Below, in pieces: positions 1 through 6,631 of a DNA stretch of 18,480 nucleotides. Under the pieces are notes generated by a model. The model made no database searches. It was given only the letters and a program-made list of their open reading frames with translations, and was not told the DNA's origin. The DNA is from Methanobacteriota archaeon (GTDB lineage Archaea; Thermoplasmatota; Thermoplasmata; RBG-16-68-12), in the NCBI GenBank assembly GCA_005879065.1, contig VBLU01000058.1, positions 1-18,480 of the forward strand, in the 5' to 3' direction. How positions within the stretch are numbered: position 1 is the first letter of the stretch; every line of letters begins with the position of its first letter. Made by a program: the position numbers and the translations under genes.

Positions 1-582
1 CAGATCCTGAGCGAGATGGACGGGCTCGTCGAACTCCACGACGTGTTCGTGATCGGCGCGACGAACCGCGCGGACCTCGTCGATCCGGCGTTGCTCCGGC
101 CGGGCCGGTTCGACGAGATCATCGAGATTCCTCGTCCCGACCGGCAGGCGGCCGAGGAGATCCTGCGGATCTACCTGAACGAGGAACTCCCGGTCCAAGC
201 GAGCTTCGAGGAGCAATCCGGCGGTCACAAGGAGGCCGTCGAGGCCCTCCGCCGCTTCGTCCTCGACGAATTGTATGGGGAGAACAAGTGGGTCAAGGTC
301 AAACTGGACGCGGAAGCGAAAGAGGCGATCAAGACCGTCAAGCGGAAGGACATCATCTCCGGCGCCATCATTGAAGCCATCGTAACGACCGCGAAGAAGA
401 ACTTCGTGAAGCGGGTCATCCTGTTGAAGAAGACGGAGCGGAAGAAGGAAGGCCTCACGATGAGGGACCTCGAGATGGCGATCGACGAAGAGAGCAAGGA
501 GCACGCGATCACGGAGATGTACGTCTACGAGAAACGCCAGCGGGAGGTCTTCCGGACCGGTGCGGACCCGATGGTCGGGTGA
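1..582 (+). CDS. ARC/Mpa-type proteasome-associated AAA+ ATPase (C-terminal part, 5' truncated)
   Basis: The reading frame is open from the first base, so only the last 193 residues are present. They begin inside the AAA+ core: the ILSEMDGL segment, the sensor-1 region GATNRADLVDPALL and the arginine-finger segment RPGRFDEIIEIPRPD. Archaeal PAN usually has a short linker here. This protein instead continues into a longer helical lid with SGAIIEAIVTTAKKN, which resembles SGAMIQNVVDRAKKN of mycobacterial Mpa/ARC as I recall it. ARC/Mpa hexamers unfold pupylated substrates and feed them to the 20S proteasome. The C-terminus ends in ADPMVG, with no obvious HbYX or QYL tail for docking on a 20S core. 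The Dop/PafA-like gene starts 3 nt downstream, which suggests one operon. The AAA+ call is certain. The ARC/Mpa rather than PAN or Cdc48 assignment rests on the lid motif and the neighbour. Confidence 0.85.
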   Translation, partial: QILSEMDGLVELHDVFVIGATNRADLVDPALLRPGRFDEIIEIPRPDRQAAEEILRIYLNEELPVQASFEEQSGGHKEAVEALRRFVLDELYGENKWVKVKLDAEAKEAIKTVKRKDIISGAIIEAIVTTAKKNFVKRVILLKKTERKKEGLTMRDLEMAIDEESKEHAITEMYVYEKRQREVFRTGADPMVG

Positions 583-585
583 CGC

Positions 586-1881
586 ATGAGGAAGATGGTC
601 CAGGGGACCGAACACGAGTACACGCTGTACTGCCGCAAGATGGGCACGATGGGCTTCGATCCGCACATGATGGCGCTCGACCTGCTGCGGGAATCGGACC
701 TGCATCTCGCGGGCGAATTCATCACGAACGGGTCTCGCGTCTACTACGACGTCGGGCACTTCGAGGTGAGCACCGCGGAGACGACGAACTTCCACGATGT
801 CGTCGTGTGGGAGAAGGCCGGCGAAAAGATCCTCGATTGGCTTCGCCGCGTGATGGAAGAGAAGTACACGGGCGACATGAAGATCCACGCGTTCAAGAAC
901 AACACGTCCCCGGACGGGACGTCGTACGGGTCGCACGAGAACTACTGCGTCTCCCGCGACGTCGCCTTCCCCGGACAATTCATCCGGGACCTCGTACCGC
1001 ATCTGGCGACGCGCATCATTTACACGGGGGCGGGGGACATCGTCCGCGGGAAATACGTGCTCTCGCCGATGGCCTTCCTCACGTCTCAGGTCATCAGCGG
1101 GGAGACGATGCACGATACCGGCATCTTGAACACGCGCGACGAACCGCACGCAGACGGCCGTCTGTGGCGGCGCCTCCATGTGATCGTCGGGGATGCGCTC
1201 ATGAACGAGACCGCGATCATGCTCCGGCATTTCGTGACCTCGGGCGTCCTGCAGCTCATGGAGGACGGACGCTTGGACGACGTGCCTCGACTCAAGGATC
1301 CGATTCGAGATCTGTGGCACAACGTGGAGATCCGGAATCCCGAGCAATGGAAGGTTGAACTCGAGGACGGCCGGACCGTTTCGCCGATTGACATTCAACG
1401 GTATTATCTGGAGAAGGTGGAAACGATCGTGCAAGACGACTGGGAGCGGCGCGCACTGCGGACGTTCGAGGAGGTCTTGGACGGCCTCGAGAACCGACGC
1501 TCGAAGGAGCTCGCGCACCGCATCGAGTGGCTCGATCGGTGGTTCGCGATTCAGGAGGCCGGCGAGAAAAAGGCAGGACCCGATGTCGACATGATGGCGT
1601 GCAAGCAGTACTCGGAAATTGGTGCAGAACGATCATTGTTCTATAAGCGACAGCGGGCGGGTTTGGTCGATCGGATTACGGACGACGAAGCTATCAAAAA
1701 GGCAATTCAGGAACCGCCGAAGGATACGCGTGCCGCGCTACGAAGGGAGCTATGCGACACCTTCAATATCGAGATGATTGATTGGTCTGTGTTGATCGTG
1801 AACGACGGAACGCGCAGGCGAATCGATCTCCTCGATCCTTACGCTACAAAGATGGAGGCACCCTATGCCACAGCAAGTTGA
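586..1881 (+). CDS. Dop/PafA-family protein (Pup ligase / depupylase fold)
   Basis: This 431-residue protein is a full-length member of the carboxylate-amine ligase-like family that attaches Pup to lysines (PafA) or deamidates and removes Pup (Dop). Visible family motifs are GTEHEY at residues 7-12, TNGSRVYYD at 47-55, KNNTSPDGTSYGSHENY at 104-120, NTRDEPHAD at 182-190 and RRLHVIVGD at 195-203. The C-terminal domain keeps the EPPKDTRAALR segment (PPxxTRA in relatives). WEKAGE and YGSHENY look closer to Dop. However, the roughly 35-residue Dop-loop before TNGSR is absent, as in PafA, so the activity cannot be assigned. The segment holding the catalytic aspartate (ECTD in Dop, AECD in PafA, from memory) reads AETTNFHD here, with Asn68 at or near that position. 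ATG 586 is 3 nt after the ATPase stop. The last 17 nt overlap the Pup-like ORF. From about base 1610 codons become less G+C-rich at the third position. Confidence 0.92.
   Translation: MRKMVQGTEHEYTLYCRKMGTMGFDPHMMALDLLRESDLHLAGEFITNGSRVYYDVGHFEVSTAETTNFHDVVVWEKAGEKILDWLRRVMEEKYTGDMKIHAFKNNTSPDGTSYGSHENYCVSRDVAFPGQFIRDLVPHLATRIIYTGAGDIVRGKYVLSPMAFLTSQVISGETMHDTGILNTRDEPHADGRLWRRLHVIVGDALMNETAIMLRHFVTSGVLQLMEDGRLDDVPRLKDPIRDLWHNVEIRNPEQWKVELEDGRTVSPIDIQRYYLEKVETIVQDDWERRALRTFEEVLDGLENRRSKELAHRIEWLDRWFAIQEAGEKKAGPDVDMMACKQYSEIGAERSLFYKRQRAGLVDRITDDEAIKKAIQEPPKDTRAALRRELCDTFNIEMIDWSVLIVNDGTRRRIDLLDPYATKMEAPYATAS
1854..1858 (+). promoter_or_regulatory. Shine-Dalgarno GGAGG of the Pup-like ORF
   Basis: The GGAGG lies 6 nt before ATG 1865, within the coding sequence of the upstream Dop/PafA-like gene. 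It supports translation of the overlapping small ORF, probably coupled to the gene before it. Confidence 0.7.
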
Positions 1882-2041
1882 GGAAAAGCCGAAGAAACGC
1901 AAGAAGAACGAGAAGAAACTGGAGTTCGAGGCCGGCAAGGTGTTCACTCCTGGCGAAGTGAAAGAAGAGGACTTCGAACTCGATCTAGAGTCGGCCAAGT
2001 TCCGAGCGCAAAAAGGCCAAGGAGGAGATCGGCGAGCGTAG
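1865..2041 (+). CDS. Candidate Pup-like small modifier (58 aa; possible 3' frameshift)
   Basis: A small ORF starts at ATG 1865, inside the end of the Dop/PafA-like gene. A GGAGG at 1854-1858 lies 6 nt before it, which is a strong and uncommon SD for this window. The product begins MPQQVEEKPKKRKKNEKK, continues with an acidic stretch (KEEDFELDLES) and ends AKFRAQKGQGGDRRA. It is almost entirely charged or polar and probably disordered, as Pup and UBact modifiers are. Bacterial Pup ends in QKGGQ or GGE; QKGQGGD resembles this, but three residues (RRA) follow and no terminal Glu or Gln is present. From the A-run at 2010-2014 the +1 frame (stop at 2070-2072) has codon use more like the neighbours and would end in ADLPRQL. 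A frameshift or sequence error at the run is therefore possible. The call as Pup rests on position, size and composition, not on clear homology. Confidence 0.55.
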   Translation: MPQQVEEKPKKRKKNEKKLEFEAGKVFTPGEVKEEDFELDLESAKFRAQKGQGGDRRA

Positions 2042-2100
2042 TACTTTCGCCGACCTCCCTCGGCAGCTTTGATTAGCTCCGCCGTCCCAACGAATGAAAA

Positions 2101-3099
2101 TTGGTTTCAGTTGAGTATCTAGCCGGTTTTGCTGACGGCGAAGGCTCCCTGTCCCTCGCGCGAAGACGTCATCCTGGTGAATCGGTCGAATATTCGCTCA
2201 GGGTGTGCGTTTACAACTCGCACTACGAGCTGCTGAAACGGATTCAGGATCGGTGGGGCGGAGTTATGTCTGCCGTCGGCCAGAGGCACGCGCGATGGAA
2301 ACCTGATTACGCTCTCGTTTGGACAAACGCAAAAGCCGCGAACCTACTCGAAGCGATTGGACCCTACCTCAGAATCAAGTCGAACCATGCCGCCGCATTG
2401 CTTGAGTTCCAGGAACACGTCCGGAGGTGTAGAAGGACGCGGGATTCCGGAGGTCGCCTCCAACGGCTAACCAAAGGAGAACTGATCTTTCGGGAGAACT
2501 TCCATGATCGTCTGAAACGCTTGAATGAGAGAGGAGTGACCCGCGGCTCGGAGGGACGCAGGCGAGAACGACGGCTTAGACCGAAAACGCCCCTCTCCCC
2601 GAGGTACCTCGCTGGTTTCATCGATGGGGAAGGATCCTTGATGATTGCGAGGTGGACAAGCCCGAGGTACACAAGGGTGTACTACAAGCCGAGGATTTCC
2701 ATCGCAAACACGCATAAGGAGGTGCTTCAGCAAATACAACAGGTGTACGGCGGAATTCTAGCAAACCAGCCGCCGAGGAAAGCGGCCTGGCGTTTCGCTT
2801 ACCAACTCATTTGGACCGACGGGATGGTTGGACCACTTCTTTCGGTCGTCAAGCCCTATTTGATTATCAAGAGGGATCAGGCAAGTGTCTTGGAGCAGCT
2901 GATCCGGAGTCGGCAGAGGATGCTCCAGGATCGGAAGCCGAGTGCCAAACGTAGCTTGGGCATCCCCGCGTCGGTCTTGGCCGAACAAGCGGAGTTGTAT
3001 CGGAAAGTCAAGCATCTGAACCGCAGGGGTCCCCCTATCGGGGGACTATCAAACCGCCAGAAAAGCTCCTCCCGGCCGCAACTCTATATCGCGCGCTGA
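2101..3099 (+). CDS. Two-motif LAGLIDADG homing endonuclease
   Basis: This 332-residue protein has two LAGLIDADG motifs, YLAGFADGEGS at residues 6-16 and YLAGFIDGEGS at about 169-179, each with the expected acidic metal ligand. The halves look like duplicates. Each has a segment with YELLKRIQDRWGG or KEVLQQIQQVYGG, then ALVWT or QLIWT, then GPYLRIK or KPYLIIK, and ends with a KxLNxRG-like motif. Such enzymes cut a long asymmetric DNA site and promote copying of their own gene. The start is taken as TTG 2101, because an in-frame TGA lies at 2095-2097 and the first motif begins at residue 6. There is no clear SD. No intein splice residues flank it and no RNA gene is split by it, so it appears free-standing. 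It is A+T-richer than most of the window. M16 peptidase genes follow 14 nt later. Confidence 0.9.
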   Translation: MVSVEYLAGFADGEGSLSLARRRHPGESVEYSLRVCVYNSHYELLKRIQDRWGGVMSAVGQRHARWKPDYALVWTNAKAANLLEAIGPYLRIKSNHAAALLEFQEHVRRCRRTRDSGGRLQRLTKGELIFRENFHDRLKRLNERGVTRGSEGRRRERRLRPKTPLSPRYLAGFIDGEGSLMIARWTSPRYTRVYYKPRISIANTHKEVLQQIQQVYGGILANQPPRKAAWRFAYQLIWTDGMVGPLLSVVKPYLIIKRDQASVLEQLIRSRQRMLQDRKPSAKRSLGIPASVLAEQAELYRKVKHLNRRGPPIGGLSNRQKSSSRPQLYIAR

Positions 3100-3113
3100 C
3101 CTTCGTCCTTCAA

Positions 3114-4394
3114 ATGCCCACCCATGTGGAGACGCTCGAGAACGGCCTGAAGGTCGTCCTCCGGCCAATCCCGGACACGAAGGCCCTGTCCACGTGGGTC
3201 GTGTACCGCATCGGCTCCCGCAACGAGGTCCCCGGCATGACCGGCTCCACCCATTGGGTCGAGCACATGCTGTTCAAGGGGGGCGGCAAGCTCGGCAAGG
3301 GGGACATCGACAAGCTCATCTCGCGCCTCGGCGGGAAGATGAACGCCTTCACGGACACGGACTACACGATGTACTTCGAGACGATCCCCGCGTCCGCGAT
3401 GGACACGGCCCTCATGATCGAGTCCGAGCGGATGCGCAATGCCGCCTTCGATCCGAAGGAGGTCGAGGCCGAGCGGACGGTCGTCATCAGCGAGCGAGAG
3501 GGCGCGGAGAACCAGCCCGAGTTCCTCGTCGACGAGGAGCTGTGGGGGCTCGCGTTCCACGTGCATCCGTACCATTGGACCCCGATCGGATACAAGCAGG
3601 ACCTCGCCGCGCTCGACCGCGAACCCCTGTACCGTCACTACCTACGATACTACGCTCCGAACAACGCCTCGCTCATCCTCGTCGGCGGCTTCGATCCCGC
3701 CGTGGCGATGCAACACGTCCGCGAGGCCTTCTCCCCGTTGAAGCCGGAGGCCCCGCCCGACCCGCTGCGGCTCTCGGAGCCGGAGCAGCGCGGAGAGCGG
3801 CGAAGCGATCTCGTCCGCCCAGGCCCCGCCGACTTGCTGTCCATCGGATGGCACATCCCGTCCGCCGCCCACGACGATACCCCCGCACTGATCTTGCTCT
3901 CCACGGTCCTCGGGGGATGGCGAGGCCTGATCTCCTTCGCGTCCGGGGACTGGCGCCCGCGATCGAACCGGCTGTATCGGGCCCTCGTCGAGTCGAAGCT
4001 CGCGACGGACGTCGGGGTGCGGCAGGAGATGAAGCTCGATCCGTCCCTCCTGATCGCATCCGCGACCGCGGCGAAAGGCGTCTCCCTCGACCGAATCGAG
4101 CACGCGATCGATCGGGAGGTCGACAAGGTGCGTCGCACCCCGCCGAGTCGGACGGAGGTCGAGAGGGCGAAGCAACAGGTCCGCTCGTGGGCGCGGTACG
4201 AGCAGGACGGCGTCACGTTCCAAGGGATGCTGCTCAGCGCGGGAGAAGGCATCGCGTCCTGGGACTTCGGAGACCGCCTTCTTGCGAAGGTCGAGAAGGT
4301 CCGCGCGGAGCGCATCCGGGACGTCGCCCGAACGTACCTCGTGGACGAACATCGGTCCCTCGTCCGATTCCACGCCCAGGAGGGAACGGGCTGA
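3114..4394 (+). CDS. M16 family zinc metallopeptidase, catalytic subunit
   Basis: This 426-residue protein carries the inverted zinc motif of the pitrilysin/M16 family: HWVEH at residues 47-51 and the distal ligand Glu127, in VVISERE, exactly 76 residues after His51. The segments NGLKVVLRPIPDT, GSTHWVEHMLFKGG and GGKMNAFTDTDYTMYFETIP match the N-terminal half of M16B peptidases, and the length fits one two-domain subunit. M16B enzymes act as heterodimers that degrade peptides inside a chamber, and the next gene supplies the likely partner. ATG 3114 is chosen because it begins just before the first strand; a second ATG lies at 3124, out of frame. No SD is apparent. The gene follows the homing endonuclease by 14 nt and returns abruptly to high G+C codon use. 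Its natural substrate cannot be read from the sequence. Confidence 0.93.
   Translation: MPTHVETLENGLKVVLRPIPDTKALSTWVVYRIGSRNEVPGMTGSTHWVEHMLFKGGGKLGKGDIDKLISRLGGKMNAFTDTDYTMYFETIPASAMDTALMIESERMRNAAFDPKEVEAERTVVISEREGAENQPEFLVDEELWGLAFHVHPYHWTPIGYKQDLAALDREPLYRHYLRYYAPNNASLILVGGFDPAVAMQHVREAFSPLKPEAPPDPLRLSEPEQRGERRSDLVRPGPADLLSIGWHIPSAAHDDTPALILLSTVLGGWRGLISFASGDWRPRSNRLYRALVESKLATDVGVRQEMKLDPSLLIASATAAKGVSLDRIEHAIDREVDKVRRTPPSRTEVERAKQQVRSWARYEQDGVTFQGMLLSAGEGIASWDFGDRLLAKVEKVRAERIRDVARTYLVDEHRSLVRFHAQEGTG
4379..4384 (+). promoter_or_regulatory. Shine-Dalgarno supporting a CTG start
   Basis: GGAGGG lies just inside the 3' end of the first M16 gene, at the usual distance before CTG 4391. 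It is the main reason for placing the start of the second M16 gene at a CTG overlapping the upstream stop codon. Confidence 0.6.
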
Positions 4395-5650
4395 AGCTCC
4401 CCGACCGCACCGCCCTCGGGAACGGGGCCGTCCTGATCTCCAATGCCCTCCCGTCGAACCCGTTCGTCGCGTTCCGCGGGAGCGTCCCAGCCGGCGTGGT
4501 CGCGGAGGGCGATGCGCACGGGGTCGCCGAGTTCGCGTCGCGGCTCCTCCTGAGCGGCACCCGCCGTCTCGGGGCCGCGAAGCTCGCCGACCGACTGGAA
4601 GGGATCGGGGCGACCCTCGAGTTCCACAACGGCGAGGAGGTCCTCGGCTTCAGCGGACGGTGCACGCGCGACTCCCTGCGGGAGACGATCCGGATCCTCG
4701 TCGACTGTCTCTCCCATCCGACGTTCCCGCAGCGCGAGATCGACCGGGTGCGGGGCGAGCTCCTGAACGACCTACGCATCGAGGCGGACGACACGGCCTC
4801 GAGGGCCGCCCGTGAGCTCGCGCGTTTCGTGTTCCCGAACGACCATCCGTACGGCCGCGACCCGAAGGGCGGGGCCGACCGCGTGCGCCGCATCCGGCGG
4901 CGCGACCTGGTCGACTTCCACGAATCCCGCGTCGGAGCGGAGGGCCTGATCCTCGCCGTCACCGGGGATGTGGACCGGGAGCTCGTCGAAGAGGCGATCG
5001 CGGGACCGCTGTCCCGCCTCGAATCCGACGCCGAAGGGATCCCGGCGATCCCGCCGCCTCCGCCGCACAAACCGCGCCGCGCGACGATCCCGATGCCGCA
5101 CAAATCCCAGGCCGACATCGCGATCGGCGGTCCCGCGGTCCCCCGAGGTCATCCGGACTACTATGCCCTGAACCTGGCAAGCCTCCTGTTCGGACGGATC
5201 GGTTTGTACGGTCGTCTCGGGCGGAACTTGCGAGACGAGCAAGGCCTCGCCTACTACGCCTTCACGGGCCTCGATGCCCGCACCGCGGGAGGGATTTGGT
5301 CCATCTCCGCGGGCGTGAACCCCGCGAACCTCGAGAAGGCCGTCCAATCGATCCGCGCCGAGCTGGACCGCTTGCAGACGGATCCCTTCCACACGGACGA
5401 GCTCCGGGACGGGAAGGACAACCAAATCGGCTCCCTCATCGTCTCCCTCGAGCGGAACGCAGAGGTCGCGTATGAGCTCCATCGGATGGAGTACTACGGC
5501 CTCGGGATGAACTTCCTCGAGCGGTATGCGGACATCGTGCGGGAGCTCCCCGAGGATCGGGTCCGCGAGGTGGCGATGAAATACTTCACGGCGAACGGGA
5601 GCTCGATGGTCGTCGCAGGCCCGGTCGGACGGACGCGACTCTCCCTGTGA
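4391..5650 (+). CDS. M16 family peptidase-like protein, non-catalytic subunit
   Basis: This 419-residue protein is the partner of the preceding M16 peptidase. It has the same fold landmarks: NGAVLISN near the start, GVAEFASRLLLSGT where the zinc motif should be, and a C-terminal half with GRLGRNLRDEQGLAYYAF, the conserved Arg-Tyr region that completes the active site in M16B heterodimers. HxxEH is absent, so this subunit should not bind zinc. The N-terminal strand begins almost at the upstream stop, and no ATG, GTG or TTG lies in frame nearby. The best start is CTG 4391, which overlaps the TGA of the first gene (CTGA) and has GGAGGG 7 nt before it. A later start at GTG 4496 would remove the first strand. 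A base error (ATGA in reality) is possible. The two genes are surely co-translated. Confidence 0.88.
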   Translation: MKLPDRTALGNGAVLISNALPSNPFVAFRGSVPAGVVAEGDAHGVAEFASRLLLSGTRRLGAAKLADRLEGIGATLEFHNGEEVLGFSGRCTRDSLRETIRILVDCLSHPTFPQREIDRVRGELLNDLRIEADDTASRAARELARFVFPNDHPYGRDPKGGADRVRRIRRRDLVDFHESRVGAEGLILAVTGDVDRELVEEAIAGPLSRLESDAEGIPAIPPPPPHKPRRATIPMPHKSQADIAIGGPAVPRGHPDYYALNLASLLFGRIGLYGRLGRNLRDEQGLAYYAFTGLDARTAGGIWSISAGVNPANLEKAVQSIRAELDRLQTDPFHTDELRDGKDNQIGSLIVSLERNAEVAYELHRMEYYGLGMNFLERYADIVRELPEDRVREVAMKYFTANGSSMVVAGPVGRTRLSL

Positions 5651-5665
5651 CGGACGACGCGCCAC

Positions 5666-6631
5666 TCAGAAGAGAGGCTCGTCGACCAGGCGCGCCGGTC
5701 CTCCGACCGTGCACGACATCGTTTCGAGTCCGAGTTCCTCGATCGCCCGGCGGACGGGATCCACGTGGTCCGGAAACGTGTTCACGTAGACCGTGGCCCC
5801 GGTGTCGATCGAGAAGAACGCAGGGATGCCCTGCTCCCGGAGGCGGCGGACCGCGAGGATTACCCGGAGGGTGTCGGGTTGCCACAGGACCATCTCCCCG
5901 GTCCCGGTCATCGTGATTCCATGCAGCATGAGCGTGTCCCGCTCGGCGAGGCCGCAGATCGAACCAATGTCCCGTTTTCGGATCGCCAACTCCATCTCGG
6001 CGATGAGCCGCGGCATCTCCGCGAGGCGCGCATGGAAGAACGGCGAGGTGAGGGCCTCGCGGTGGGCGTCCTCCGTCTGCTTGAATGCGCGGACGACGGC
6101 GACGACCATTCCGATCTGCAGATCCTCTCCCGCGAGCTGCGTCGCGTAGGAGTCCTCGTCCGTGAGGCCCATCTTCCATTTGCTGAAGCCCCCCGTCACC
6201 GACCGGGCTGCGGAACCGGCGCCGCGTCGGGCGAACCGGGAGATCTCTTCCGGGTTCAGGTGGAGTCCGGCCGCGTTCGCGGCGGCCATGGCGAGGGCCG
6301 CGAATCCGGATGCGCTCGCCCCCAACCCGATGTTCGATGGGAAGTCGTTCACGGACGCCATCCGAAACGGCGTGCGAAGGGACGCCTTGGCGCGGATTGC
6401 GTCGACGACGGAGCGGATACGTTCCATGTCCCGCGCCGTCACATCGCGCCCGTCGATCGTCGCCTGATCGTGGGGACCGTCGCCGAACTCGATTGTCGTC
6501 CGCGTCGTCAGCGGCGCGGTGCACACGCTGATTGAATCGTGGAACGGGAGGCGGAGGATCGGGTCGGCGAGACCGTGGTACTTGATCAGTCCCTGGATCG
6601 GATGGGCCACGGCCGTTGCCTTCATCGCCAT
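5666..6631 (-). CDS. Diphosphomevalonate decarboxylase-family protein (GHMP superfamily)
   Basis: This 321-residue protein belongs to the mevalonate diphosphate decarboxylase family, which includes the archaeal phosphomevalonate and 3,5-bisphosphomevalonate decarboxylases and the Thermoplasma mevalonate 3-kinase. Matches are LIKYHG with Lys17 (KYWG in decarboxylases), LRLPFHDSISV at about 27-36, the phosphate loop NDFPSNIGLGASASGFAAL at 95-113, GSAARSVTGGFSKWKMG at 139-155 and SIDTGATVYV with Asp266, which aligns with the catalytic Asp of DAGPN in eukaryotic enzymes. Keeping both Lys17 and Asp266 favours a decarboxylase over the 3-kinase, although the exact substrate is open. An isopentenyl phosphate kinase in the same window fits a route through isopentenyl phosphate. 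Its ATG overlaps the end of the HAD gene by 10 nt (ATGGCGATGA). It converges on the M16 genes with a 15-nt gap. Confidence 0.85.
   Translation of the reverse strand: MAMKATAVAHPIQGLIKYHGLADPILRLPFHDSISVCTAPLTTRTTIEFGDGPHDQATIDGRDVTARDMERIRSVVDAIRAKASLRTPFRMASVNDFPSNIGLGASASGFAALAMAAANAAGLHLNPEEISRFARRGAGSAARSVTGGFSKWKMGLTDEDSYATQLAGEDLQIGMVVAVVRAFKQTEDAHREALTSPFFHARLAEMPRLIAEMELAIRKRDIGSICGLAERDTLMLHGITMTGTGEMVLWQPDTLRVILAVRRLREQGIPAFFSIDTGATVYVNTFPDHVDPVRRAIEELGLETMSCTVGGPARLVDEPLF

Noticed and set aside
1..582. Assignment of the first gene as ordinary archaeal PAN
   Set aside because: The sensor and finger segments fit any proteasomal ATPase, but the long lid with SGAIIEAIVTTAKKN and the adjacent Dop/PafA-like gene fit ARC/Mpa better.
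2042..2100. Possible RNA gene or intron end between the small ORF and the endonuclease
   Set aside because: No tRNA-like cloverleaf, bulge-helix-bulge or group I core could be recognised in these few bases.
2101..3099. The endonuclease as an intein within a split host gene
   Set aside because: No Cys/Ser at an N-terminal junction and no His-Asn end are present, and the flanking coding sequences do not join into one protein.
3194..4390. Long open frame upstream of the second M16 gene, suggesting a fused 818-residue protein
   Set aside because: The upstream part is an Arg/Pro-rich shadow of the first M16 gene in another frame, and M16 similarity begins only near 4391.
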